From an uncultured Bacteroides sp. (GTDB taxonomy: Bacteria; Bacteroidota; Bacteroidia; Bacteroidales; Bacteroidaceae): a stretch of DNA of 22,438 nucleotides. Each line of letters begins with the position of its first letter. The stretch's first letter is position 1. A model generated the notes under the pieces. It had not been told where the DNA came from, did not search any database, and saw only the letters and a list, made by a program, of their open reading frames with translations. The stretch spans positions 1 to 22,438 of the forward strand of contig NZ_CAUCSQ010000062.1 of assembly GCF_958445495.1 (NCBI RefSeq). The letters are read 5' to 3'. Below are positions 14,606 through 22,438 of this stretch, in pieces. The position numbers were made by a program, and so were the translations under genes.

Positions 14606-16120
14606 TTATTTCGCTACACGTTCCAACCATTTCAGCATGAAAATCATTGTAAACATGGAAATCGTACAAGCGACAACAAATACCGTCCACGTCATCCAGA
14701 CAGGGATTGATTCATACAGGATGGCTCCAATCACCAATAGTTGATTGCCTAAAGCAGTCGCTCCTAACCAACCTCCTTGCATGATACCTTGGTATTTGGG
14801 AGGAGCTACCTTGGATACGAATGAAATTCCCAACGGGGAAATATACAATTCCGCAACTGTCAAAATCAGATAAGTCAGCATCAGCAGGAACGGAGTAACC
14901 TTTACCGGTGAAGTCCCCACGGCAAGGATATCTTTATGCAACGGCAAATGGGCAAAATATGAACCTACAGCCATCACGATGAAAGCCAACGCAGCGATTC
15001 CCATACCAATAGCAATCTTTTTAGGAGTGGAAGGTTCTTTGCCACGTCTGCGCTGACTGGCAAAGACTGCCATAATCACAGGTGTCAGGAACACGACAAA
15101 AAATGGGTTCAGCGATTGGAAAAGCTCTGCGGAAATGGGCATTCCAAATAAATTCAAATCGGTATATTCTTTTGCGAAATAAGTCAAAGTCAACCCGTTC
15201 TGGTGAAACGAAAACCAGAAGAAAATAACCACTCCGAATACGGCAAATAAAGCATACATGCGCTGCTTTATCTCTTGAACGCTCATTTCTACGACAGTAG
15301 CCGATGCCGAAGCTGCATTCGACTTTTTACTCGGATCCGGGAAGTTCTTCTTGTTCAATAAATAAATGATTAAAGAGACTGCCATAGCGATAATCGCTAC
15401 TCCAAACGCATAATGAAACCCGGTTGTGAAAACATTCAGATAGTCTGAAGCAAACGCTGTATAATCCTGTACGGGAGCCGTAGAAGCTTTTTCCACCAAG
15501 GTATGGTATGTCTCGGTGGCCTCCGGCGATAAAGTACCTGCCAACTGCCCATGACACAAGGCGGGAAGATCAGCATCGTAATTATACCCGAAAGTGGACA
15601 ACCACCAGTTGCGCACTCCTACTGCGGCGAACGGAGCAAAAATAGCGCCGATATTAATAAACATATAAAATAACGAGAAGCCGGAATCGCGCATGCTGGC
15701 ATATTGGGGATTATCATACATCTGCCCCACCAGTGCCTGCAGATTTCCTTTAAACAACCCGTTACCGAATGCGATAACAAACAAACTGACACAGGTAATC
15801 ACCAAGTATAGCATCCGGTTATCCACCGGGGTCTTGGACGGAATGGCTAGCAACAGGTAACCAACGGCCATCAACACGATTCCCGTGAAAATAGTTCCCT
15901 TATAGTTTCTGGTCTTATCGGCAATAATACCTCCGACCAGAGCAAGAATGTAGATTGAAAAATAAAACGTTGAGTAAATAAATCCTGCCTCTTTTCCATT
16001 CATTCCAAATTTGGCTTGCAAAAAAAGTACGAGGATTGCCATCATAGTATAGAAGCCGAAACGTTCACCAAGATTAGCCAGGGCGGCTGCTATCAGTCCT
16101 TTTGGGTGTTTGTTAAACAT
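14606..16120 (-). CDS. POT/PTR2 family peptide transporter
   Basis: A 504-residue inner-membrane transporter of the proton-coupled oligopeptide family (major facilitator superfamily), which imports di- and tripeptides. About twelve to fourteen hydrophobic segments are visible, with a hydrophilic stretch near residues 255-280. The family motif ExxERFxYY in the first helix reads NLGERFGFY (16-24): Glu19, Arg20 and Phe21 are kept, but the first Glu is Asn16 and the first Tyr is Phe23. GNGLFKGNLQALVGQMY replaces the usual second family motif. Length is normal. It has its own promoter box (16173-16180) and terminator, so it is probably transcribed alone although the two genes upstream run the same way. 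Peptide uptake would fit the neighbouring dpp5, but that link is inference. Confidence 0.92.
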   Translation of the reverse strand: MFNKHPKGLIAAALANLGERFGFYTMMAILVLFLQAKFGMNGKEAGFIYSTFYFSIYILALVGGIIADKTRNYKGTIFTGIVLMAVGYLLLAIPSKTPVDNRMLYLVITCVSLFVIAFGNGLFKGNLQALVGQMYDNPQYASMRDSGFSLFYMFINIGAIFAPFAAVGVRNWWLSTFGYNYDADLPALCHGQLAGTLSPEATETYHTLVEKASTAPVQDYTAFASDYLNVFTTGFHYAFGVAIIAMAVSLIIYLLNKKNFPDPSKKSNAASASATVVEMSVQEIKQRMYALFAVFGVVIFFWFSFHQNGLTLTYFAKEYTDLNLFGMPISAELFQSLNPFFVVFLTPVIMAVFASQRRRGKEPSTPKKIAIGMGIAALAFIVMAVGSYFAHLPLHKDILAVGTSPVKVTPFLLMLTYLILTVAELYISPLGISFVSKVAPPKYQGIMQGGWLGATALGNQLLVIGAILYESIPVWMTWTVFVVACTISMFTMIFMLKWLERVAK

Positions 16121-16172
16121 AGATAATAAGTTATTAAATTAATGATTTTCTGTCGTTATCACATATAGTTTG

Positions 16173-16180
16173 CAAATATA
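16173..16180 (-). promoter_or_regulatory. Candidate -7 box of the peptide transporter
   Basis: The minus strand reads TATATTTG, 52 nt upstream of the ATG, predicting a leader of about 45 nt. No clear -33 element. Confidence 0.5.
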
Positions 16181-16217
16181 TACTTTTTCTTGATTTTCCG
16201 CATAATTATTTGTTAAA

Positions 16218-16697
16218 CTACTCTTCAAATAGATGGCATATTTCCGCTTTTGATTCACGAATCAAATCTTCCGGAGCTATTTTTATTTGAAGTCCCCGTA
16301 CGCCCGCACTCACATAGATATATGGAAAATTCCGGCACGTCTCATGGATATAGGTGGGGAAATGTTTTTTCATGCCAATCGGCGAACAACCTCCCCGAAT
16401 ATATCCTGTCAATGGAAGAAGTTCTTTTACCGGTATCAAATCACATTTCTTATTGCCGGAAGCTTTGGCCGCCAATTTCAAATCGACCTCATGTTCTCCT
16501 GGGATAATGCAGACAAAATACCCATTCTTATCACCGTGCAGAACAAGGGTTTTAAACACCTGCTCTACATTTTCTCCCAGACTTGCCGCCACATGTACGG
16601 CGCTTAAATCTTTCTCATCGACTTCATAAGGGATAAGTTCGTAAGTAATTCCGGCTTTATCCAACAGACGGGCTGCATTGGTTTTATTGATTTTCAT
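16218..16697 (-). CDS. ybaK: YbaK/EbsC family aminoacyl-tRNA deacylase
   Basis: A 159-residue single-domain protein of the YbaK/ProX editing superfamily. Family role: hydrolysis of Cys-tRNA(Pro) formed by mischarging, a translation quality-control step done in trans with prolyl-tRNA synthetase. Visible: the conserved lysine (Lys49 in VFKTLVLHG), the AKASGNKKC segment (about 77-85) and the GYIRGGCSPIG loop (about 98-108), all typical for YbaK rather than ProX or INS domains. Length matches the family. It lies 80 bp after uvrA on the same strand with no promoter box in the gap, so it may be co-transcribed. Substrate specificity is inferred from the family. Confidence 0.92.
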   Translation of the reverse strand: MKINKTNAARLLDKAGITYELIPYEVDEKDLSAVHVAASLGENVEQVFKTLVLHGDKNGYFVCIIPGEHEVDLKLAAKASGNKKCDLIPVKELLPLTGYIRGGCSPIGMKKHFPTYIHETCRNFPYIYVSAGVRGLQIKIAPEDLIRESKAEICHLFEE

Positions 16698-16777
16698 ATC
16701 TATCGTATTTTATTTCAGGTTACACTCCGCTTTTAGGCATCAATAAACGTTTATACAACTGGCACACAACAAAATAG

Positions 16778-19603
16778 TCAGAGTCCCAGTTCTTCGCGAA
16801 GAAACTTCGGAGTATATCCTTTAAAGCTCTTCGCAACCTCTTCCGGGGTTCCGAAACTAAGAAGTTCTCCCCCGCCCTTGCCACCTTCAGGACCCATATC
16901 TATAATATAATCCGCCATCTTAATCACATCCAGGTTGTGTTCGATGACAATAACCGTATTTCCTTTATCGACAAGTTTATTCAGTACTCCCATCAATACC
17001 CGGATATCTTCGAAATGGAGTCCGGTAGTAGGTTCGTCAAGAATATAAAGAGTTTTACCGGTATCCCTTTTGGAAAGTTCCGTAGCTAGTTTCACGCGCT
17101 GGCTCTCTCCTCCGGAAAGAGTTGTAGACGATTGTCCCAGCTTGATATATCCCAATCCCACATCCTGCAAGACTTTAATCTTATTCAGGATTTGAGGAAC
17201 ATTCTCAAAAAATTCAACAGCACGGTTTATCGTCATATCAAGTACGTCAGCAATAGACTTCCCTTTGAAACGCACCTCCAACGTTTCCCGGTTATAACGT
17301 TTGCCATGACAAACCTCACAAGGGACATACACATCCGGAAGGAAATTCATCTCAATCGTTTTATAACCGTTTCCGAGACATGCCTCGCAACGTCCACCCG
17401 ATACATTAAAAGAGAAACGTCCCGGCTTGTATCCGCGAATCTTGGCTTCCGGCAAGCTGACAAACAAATTACGGATATCGGAAAATACTCCCGTATATGT
17501 GGCGGGATTAGAACGGGGTGTACGCCCCAACGGTGACTGGTCTACATTGACTACTTTATCTATATTCTCTAATCCTTCAATGGAATCATACGCCAAAGGT
17601 TCTTGTAAAGAGCGATAGAATTTCTGTGAAAGAATCGGCTGCAATGTTTCATTTATCAACGTCGATTTTCCGCTCCCCGATACTCCTGTTACACAAATCA
17701 GTTTACCCAAAGGAAATTCGACATCCACATTTTTCAGATTGTTGCCTTTCGCTCCCTTCAACCAGACAGACTTGCCATTTCCCTTCCGGCGTTCAGCGGG
17801 AATTTCTATCTTCATCTTCCCGGTCAAATATTGTGAGGTCATCGTATCTGTCCTCAGCATGTCTTGAGGAGTCCCTGCAAAAACAACTTCTCCGCCGAGA
17901 CGTCCGGCTTTCGGCCCCATGTCAATAACATAATCGGCGGCCAGCATCATGTCTTTATCATGTTCCACCACGATTACGGAATTTCCCATGTCACGGAGCT
18001 CTTTTAATGAATTGATAAGACGCAGATTATCACGCTGGTGCAAACCGATACTCGGTTCGTCCAGAATATAAAGCACATTTACCAGTTGAGACCCAATCTG
18101 CGTAGCCAGACGGATACGTTGGCTTTCTCCTCCGGAAAGGCTTACCGAGCTGCGATTCAAAGAAAGATAGTCCAATCCGACATCCAATAGAAACTTCAGA
18201 CGTGTACGGATTTCCTTTAAAATCTCTACAGATATTTTCTTCTGCTTATCAGAAAGAAAACCATCCACATTCATCAACCAAGCATATAGCTCGCAAATGT
18301 CCAGATTCGCCAGTTCATTGATATTTTTATCATGAATACGGAAATGCAAAGCTTCTTTGTTCAACCGCGCGCCCTTACATTCCGGGCAAACGGTGGTCTT
18401 GGCAAACTGTTCCGCCCATTTTTGAGCTGTCGCCGACGCATCTTTTTCCTGCAACATCTGTATATATTTCACAATGCCCTCATAAGTGACGAAATAGTCA
18501 GAAGAAGTACCAATCAGAGAACTCTTAATTTTAATACGGTCATCAGCGCCATACAGCACTTCTTCAATCGCATCGTCCGGCAATTCCCTGACGGGAGTTT
18601 TCAACGTTGCTTCATATTTTTCAAGCAAAGCACCGATTTGCCAAAAAATCATGGAGTTCTTATATTTTCCCAAAGGAGCGATTGCTCCTTCATAAATAGA
18701 CAAGTCACGTTCAGGAATCACCTTATCCACATCAATCTGGCTGACGACTCCCAATCCTTTGCATTTCGGGCACGCGCCTTGCGGAGAATTAAACGAGAAA
18801 TTATGCGGGGCCGGTTCGCGGTAGGACAATCCGGTGACAGGACACATCAACCGTTTACTGTAATGACGTATGCTTTCCGTCTGGGCATCCAGAATCATTA
18901 ATAAACCGTCTCCCTGCCGCATTGCCGTCGCAACACTCTGTTTCAACCGCTTATCGTCTTTTTCAGTAACTACCAACTTGTCAATGACAACTTCAATATC
19001 ATGATTTTTATAACGGTCCAGTTTCATACCGTGAGTCACCTCGCGCACTTCACCGTCTACCCGTACATATAAATATCCTTTTTTACGTACTTGCTCAAAG
19101 AGTTCTCTATAATGCCCTTTACGTGTACGTACCAAAGGAGCCAGCAGATATATTTTCTTCCCTTTATAATTCTTCAGAATCAGATCCAGAATCTGCTCTT
19201 CGGTATATTTCACCATTTTCTCTCCGGACAGATACGAATAAGCCACTCCCGCACGCGCATAAAGCAAACGCAGATAATCGTATATCTCAGTCGTAGTCCC
19301 GACCGTAGAACGGGGATTTTTATTGGTTGTTTTCTGTTCGATGGAAATAACCGGGCTCAATCCGGTAATCTTGTCCACATCCGGACGTTCCAGGTTACCC
19401 AGGAAATTACGGGCATAAGCCGAGAAGGTTTCAATATAGCGGCGTTGTCCCTCGGCGAATATCGTATCAAACGCCAAAGAAGATTTTCCACTGCCGCTCA
19501 ACCCGGTTATCACCGTCAGGCTGTTGCGTGGAATTTCGGCATCAATATTCTTCAAATTGTGTACACGGGCACCGTACACATTAATATATTCTTTTTCCTG
19601 CAT
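16778..19603 (-). CDS. uvrA: Excinuclease ABC subunit A
   Basis: A 941-residue ATPase that finds bulky DNA damage and loads UvrB in nucleotide excision repair. From the chosen start: first Walker A GLSGSGKSS at 34-42, first signature LSGGES at 489-494, second Walker A GVSGSGKST at 640-648, second signature LSGGES at 829-834. The C-terminal zinc module has Cys739, Cys742, Cys762 and Cys765, and a CPKCKG zinc finger lies in the first half. The frame is open for 23 more codons upstream, but the promoter box at 19628-19635 lies within that extension. The ATG at 19603 has AAGGA 7 nt upstream and gives the usual length (E. coli 940). ATGs at 19609 and 19618 are alternatives. Divergent from the LysM gene. 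Confidence 0.98.
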   Translation of the reverse strand: MQEKEYINVYGARVHNLKNIDAEIPRNSLTVITGLSGSGKSSLAFDTIFAEGQRRYIETFSAYARNFLGNLERPDVDKITGLSPVISIEQKTTNKNPRSTVGTTTEIYDYLRLLYARAGVAYSYLSGEKMVKYTEEQILDLILKNYKGKKIYLLAPLVRTRKGHYRELFEQVRKKGYLYVRVDGEVREVTHGMKLDRYKNHDIEVVIDKLVVTEKDDKRLKQSVATAMRQGDGLLMILDAQTESIRHYSKRLMCPVTGLSYREPAPHNFSFNSPQGACPKCKGLGVVSQIDVDKVIPERDLSIYEGAIAPLGKYKNSMIFWQIGALLEKYEATLKTPVRELPDDAIEEVLYGADDRIKIKSSLIGTSSDYFVTYEGIVKYIQMLQEKDASATAQKWAEQFAKTTVCPECKGARLNKEALHFRIHDKNINELANLDICELYAWLMNVDGFLSDKQKKISVEILKEIRTRLKFLLDVGLDYLSLNRSSVSLSGGESQRIRLATQIGSQLVNVLYILDEPSIGLHQRDNLRLINSLKELRDMGNSVIVVEHDKDMMLAADYVIDMGPKAGRLGGEVVFAGTPQDMLRTDTMTSQYLTGKMKIEIPAERRKGNGKSVWLKGAKGNNLKNVDVEFPLGKLICVTGVSGSGKSTLINETLQPILSQKFYRSLQEPLAYDSIEGLENIDKVVNVDQSPLGRTPRSNPATYTGVFSDIRNLFVSLPEAKIRGYKPGRFSFNVSGGRCEACLGNGYKTIEMNFLPDVYVPCEVCHGKRYNRETLEVRFKGKSIADVLDMTINRAVEFFENVPQILNKIKVLQDVGLGYIKLGQSSTTLSGGESQRVKLATELSKRDTGKTLYILDEPTTGLHFEDIRVLMGVLNKLVDKGNTVIVIEHNLDVIKMADYIIDMGPEGGKGGGELLSFGTPEEVAKSFKGYTPKFLREELGL

Positions 19604-19627
19604 ATTCATATCCTTCATAAATGTGTG

Positions 19628-19635
19628 CAAAATTA
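19628..19635 (-). promoter_or_regulatory. Candidate -7 box of uvrA
   Basis: The minus strand reads TAATTTTG, 24 nt upstream of the chosen ATG. It rules out the longer reading frame as the true start. No LexA-like operator was recognised nearby. Confidence 0.5.
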
Positions 19636-19719
19636 ATGTTTCCGCCCGAAATATGCTCCTAAAAAAGCACAATATTATTTTCTTAACTCAAATCTTATGA
19701 AGATATAGGGCATTATTTG

Positions 19720-19727
19720 TACCTTTG
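19720..19727 (+). promoter_or_regulatory. Candidate -7 box of the LysM operon
   Basis: TACCTTTG lies 34 nt before the ATG at 19762, predicting a leader of about 28 nt. The frame is open upstream to 19717, but that start would precede the promoter box. Confidence 0.5.
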
Positions 19728-19761
19728 TTCCTTGATTTCAATAACCAATAGTTATAAATTG

Positions 19762-21528
19762 ATGAAACCGATACGAATATTCCTGCTTTTGCTTGTTATA
19801 AGCATTTCATACGTAACCAGCTATGCACAAGAAAACCAATCCTATTTCTTGCATACCATTGAAAAAGGACAAAGTTTATATTCTATCTCCAAGATGTACA
19901 ATGTCGCTACATCAGACATCATCCGCTTGAATCCCGGCTGTGACGAAAAGATTTATGCCGGACAGACCATTAAAATTCCCAAAGGCGAAGAGAGCCAGAA
20001 AGGAGAAACATTCCATACGATTCAGGCTGGAGAAACGCTATACAAACTGACAACAATCTACAATGTATCGGCTAAAGCTATCTGCGAGGCAAATCCCGGA
20101 TTAAGCGCCGAGAATTTCCGTATCGGACAAGTTATCCTTATTCCATTAAAAAAAGAAGAACAGGAAGCTGCTGCCACGCAGCAAACTCCGGCAGAGCAGT
20201 CCGCCATTCAGGGGCCGGTAGTGCCCAGATGCAAGGAAATGCACAAAGTAAAACGCAAAGAAACTGTTTTCAGCGTAAGCCGCAAGTACGGAATTAGCGA
20301 GCAGGAACTGATCAACGCCAATCCCGAATTAAAAAAAGGAATGAAAAAAGGACAACTTCTTTGCATCCCTTACCCTGTTACAATACCTGTACAGCCCGCT
20401 CCAAAGGAAGACACGTATGTAATTCCCCCAAGCAACAATGAACTCTTCCGCAAGAGCAAGGAGACCCCGAAGAACATTTCGACCATCAAGGCCGCCCTCT
20501 TACTGCCTTTCCAGGAAGACAAGCGTATGATAGAATATTATGAAGGTTTCCTTATGGCTGTGGACAGTTTGAAACGTACAGGAACTTCTCTCGATTTATA
20601 CGTGTACGATTGCGGCAAAGACATTGCCACATTGAATACAATCCTGACAAAAAGTGAAATGAAGAAAATGGACATTATCTTCGGTCCGATGCATCAGAAG
20701 CAAATCAAGCCATTATCTGATTTCGCGAAAGCGAATGACATACGCCTGGTCATTCCTTTTTCACAAAAAGGGGAAGAGGTCTTCAATAACCCTTCCGTTT
20801 ACCAAATCAACACTCCCCAGTCTTACCTGTATTCAGAAGTGTACGAGCATTTTACCCGCCAGTTCCCGAATCCCCATGTCATCTTTATCGAACCGGCAAC
20901 CCCGGATAAAGATAAAGCCGAATTTATCCGCGGATTAAAACAGGAATTGAAAAGTAAAGGAATTTCCATGCAGACCGTAGACGAAGGAGCAACCAAAGAT
21001 ATGCTGAAAGCAACCCTGCACAATGATAAAGAAAACATTTTTATCCCGACGTCAGGTGAAAAAGTAATGCTGATTAAAATACTCCCGCAATTGACTCTCT
21101 TGGTCAGGGAAAACCCGGAACAAAACATCCACCTGTTCGGTTATCCGGAATGGCAAACCTACACGTGGGACCATTTGGAAAGTTTCTTTGAACTAGATGT
21201 GTACTTCTATTCTTCATTCTACACAAATACGCTGTTTCCGGCTGCGGTGCAATTCACCAACTCATATCATAAATGGTATAGCAAAGACCTGTCAAGCAAA
21301 TATCCCAACTATGCGATGTTAGGTTTTGATACAGGCTATTTCTTCTTAAAAGGATTGTCACGATATGGTTCGGAACTGGAAAACAATTTATCAAAAATGC
21401 ATTTAACTCCCATCCAGACGGGTTTCAAATTCCAGCGTGTAAACAACTGGGGAGGATTTATCAATAAAAAAGTATTCTTCATCCGTTTCACCAAGAACTT
21501 TGAATTAGTAAAACTTGATTTCGAATAA
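19762..21528 (+). CDS. Triple-LysM protein with periplasmic-binding-like domain
   Basis: A 588-residue exported protein. Visible: a signal peptide (about 1-22, cut near SYAQ, no lipobox cysteine), three LysM repeats at about 28-73, 84-128 and 160-203 with the KGQSLYSIS, AGETLYKL and RKETVFSVS openings, and each ending in IP. A Gln/Ala-rich linker separates LysM 2 and 3. From about 242 to the end a type-1 periplasmic-binding fold is likely (AALLLPFQED, then YYEGFLMAVDSL and DIIFGPMHQKQ). LysM binds peptidoglycan, so the protein is probably wall-bound in the periplasm. Related proteins are often labelled amino-acid ABC transporter binding proteins, but no transporter lies nearby, and an LpoA-like envelope role is equally possible. 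The barrel gene starts 6 bp after its stop. Confidence 0.88.
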   Translation: MKPIRIFLLLLVISISYVTSYAQENQSYFLHTIEKGQSLYSISKMYNVATSDIIRLNPGCDEKIYAGQTIKIPKGEESQKGETFHTIQAGETLYKLTTIYNVSAKAICEANPGLSAENFRIGQVILIPLKKEEQEAAATQQTPAEQSAIQGPVVPRCKEMHKVKRKETVFSVSRKYGISEQELINANPELKKGMKKGQLLCIPYPVTIPVQPAPKEDTYVIPPSNNELFRKSKETPKNISTIKAALLLPFQEDKRMIEYYEGFLMAVDSLKRTGTSLDLYVYDCGKDIATLNTILTKSEMKKMDIIFGPMHQKQIKPLSDFAKANDIRLVIPFSQKGEEVFNNPSVYQINTPQSYLYSEVYEHFTRQFPNPHVIFIEPATPDKDKAEFIRGLKQELKSKGISMQTVDEGATKDMLKATLHNDKENIFIPTSGEKVMLIKILPQLTLLVRENPEQNIHLFGYPEWQTYTWDHLESFFELDVYFYSSFYTNTLFPAAVQFTNSYHKWYSKDLSSKYPNYAMLGFDTGYFFLKGLSRYGSELENNLSKMHLTPIQTGFKFQRVNNWGGFINKKVFFIRFTKNFELVKLDFE

Positions 21529-21534
21529 CAAAAA

Positions 21535-22269
21535 ATGATAAAAATAAAACCATTTGTAATTACAGCTCTTCTACTTGCAGGTTTTTCTCTACCTGCCGCT
21601 GCACAGATTGGGGAGCCCAGAAATAATCTCTCTGTCGGCTTTAACGGAGGAGTTAACCTGAACAGTGTTTCTTTCACTCCTACTATCAAGCAAAACAGTC
21701 TGATGGGAATTACCGGAGGGTTAACAGCACGTTACATTTCCGAGAAATATTTTGCCATGATTTGCGGTGCGCAAGTAGAGCTGAATTTCTCTCAACGAGG
21801 ATGGGACCAGCTATTTGAGATTGTTTCGACAGATGCCAACGGATATGAAGTGACTTCAAAGGACCCTACGAAGTTATATACCCGCAAAATGACTTATATC
21901 GACATACCTTTCCTTGCCCACCTGGCTTTCGGACGTGAAAGAGGACTACAGTTTTTCATTCATGCCGGTCCTCAGATAGGTTTCCTGATTAGTGAGTCGG
22001 AAACGATAGACGGTATAGACATGAATTCACTGAATGATACTCAAAAAGCAATATACGGAGTCAAGATTCAAAACAAATTCGATTATGGTATCACCGGTGG
22101 AGGCGGAATCGAGTTGCGGACAAAAAGAGCAGGCAGCTTCATCTTGGAAGGCCGCTATTATTTCGCCCTATCCGACTTTTACAGTACAACGAAAAAAGAC
22201 TATTTCGCCCGTGCCGCACACGGTACAATTTCCGTAAAATTCACTTATCTGTTTGACTTGAAGAAATAA
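21535..22269 (+). CDS. PorT-like outer-membrane beta-barrel protein
   Basis: A 244-residue small barrel protein. A signal peptide (1-23, ending LPAAA) is followed by strand-like alternating segments: SVGFNGGVNLNSVSF, LTARYISEKYFAMICGAQ and IDIPFLAHLAF, then a glycine-rich GITGGGGIELRT near residue 186-197. The order (small N-terminal strand, turn, YIDIPFL) fits the PorT / outer-membrane beta-barrel 2 family common in Bacteroidetes. The role is unknown; most members are not tied to gliding or type IX secretion. Only 6 bp separate it from the LysM gene, so the two are co-transcribed and probably act together at the outer membrane-peptidoglycan interface. The chain ends in a leucine-, lysine-rich tail (YLFDLKK) with no terminal aromatic residue. 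Confidence 0.85.
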   Translation: MIKIKPFVITALLLAGFSLPAAAQIGEPRNNLSVGFNGGVNLNSVSFTPTIKQNSLMGITGGLTARYISEKYFAMICGAQVELNFSQRGWDQLFEIVSTDANGYEVTSKDPTKLYTRKMTYIDIPFLAHLAFGRERGLQFFIHAGPQIGFLISESETIDGIDMNSLNDTQKAIYGVKIQNKFDYGITGGGGIELRTKRAGSFILEGRYYFALSDFYSTTKKDYFARAAHGTISVKFTYLFDLKK

Positions 22270-22368
22270 AAAAAACAACAGAAGAGCAGAAGCATACTTT
22301 CAAATACATGCGATACGGCTCATACATTCACACATCTCCATCATTATAGGAAATATCAAAAGATATAA

Positions 22369-22438
22369 GAGGCTGTCTCAAAATGAAGTGCACCCCAAAA
22401 GTTAGACAAAAAACTTTTGGGGTGTTTTTTATGAAGTA
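22369..22438 (+). mobile_element. Probable left end of an insertion sequence
   Basis: GAGGCTGTCTCAAAA (from 22369) followed by TGCACCCCAAAAGTTAGACA resembles inverted-repeat ends of Bacteroides insertion sequences; the second part resembles IS3-family (IS150-like) ends. A 13-bp hairpin (22391-22403 with 22412-22424) followed by six Ts could block transcription entering from outside. ATGAAGTA at 22431 could start an OrfA-like protein (MK-). The element runs out of the window, its exact first base is uncertain, and the family assignment is inference. Confidence 0.45.

Noticed and set aside
16698..16777. Separate promoter for ybaK
   Set aside because: No TAnnTTTG box in either reading of this 80-bp gap; co-transcription with uvrA is simpler.
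18332..18901. 189-codon plus-strand frame opposite uvrA
   Set aside because: Shadow of the uvrA coding frame; no recognisable domain, while uvrA is certain.
19091..19636. 181-codon plus-strand frame opposite the uvrA 5' half
   Set aside because: Shadow frame; no promoter box or domain, and overlaps the uvrA promoter.

Overview
The window looks like chromosomal DNA of a Bacteroides species from the gut. Three things point there. Most intergenic regions carry the Bacteroides-type -7 promoter box TAnnTTTG at a sensible distance from a start codon. Several genes belong to Bacteroidales-typical families: an UpxY capsule antiterminator, a DUF3078 outer-membrane protein, a DPP5 peptidase very like that of Porphyromonas, and a PorT-like barrel. 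Base composition and codon use look uniform by eye. I saw no rRNA, tRNA or CRISPR array.

Layout. 1-865 (minus) is the probable start of a capsular-polysaccharide locus: an upxY gene reads out of the window to the left. 1132-2649 (minus) is a DUF3078 outer-membrane protein. 2838-9958 (plus) is a block of pyrG (CTP synthase), yidC (membrane insertase), a MATE exporter and dpp5 (periplasmic dipeptidyl-peptidase, here a lipoprotein). 9959-10420 has no gene but holds three structured elements. 10421-11945 (minus) is a two-gene unit: a NAPE-PLD-like metallo-hydrolase, then a flavin-reductase-like flavoprotein. 12098-13550 (minus) is a padR-pspC pair, ended by a clear intrinsic terminator and started by a promoter full of repeats that looks like an autoregulatory operator. 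13719-14216 (plus) is a GNAT acetyltransferase. 14217-14605 has no gene and again holds structured elements. 14606-19603 (minus) carries a POT peptide transporter, a YbaK-type deacylase and uvrA. 19762-22269 (plus) is a tight pair: a triple-LysM protein with a type-1 periplasmic-binding-like domain, then a PorT-like barrel. From about 22369 the window appears to enter the left end of an insertion sequence, probably IS3 family.

Working together. Most genes are housekeeping or envelope functions: nucleotide supply, membrane-protein insertion, DNA repair, translation quality control, drug export, and peptide use (dpp5 releases dipeptides in the periplasm; a POT transporter that could take up dipeptides lies 5 kb away).

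The most interesting signal is non-coding. Two diverged copies of an element of about 105 bp (10293-10397 and 14358-14465) lie in two separate convergent intergenic regions. They share two conserved blocks at identical spacing. In each copy, segments whose sequence differs between the copies still pair with each other, and a loop can pair with an upstream segment as a possible pseudoknot. I do not recognise this family. It could be a structured RNA or a small mobile palindromic repeat.
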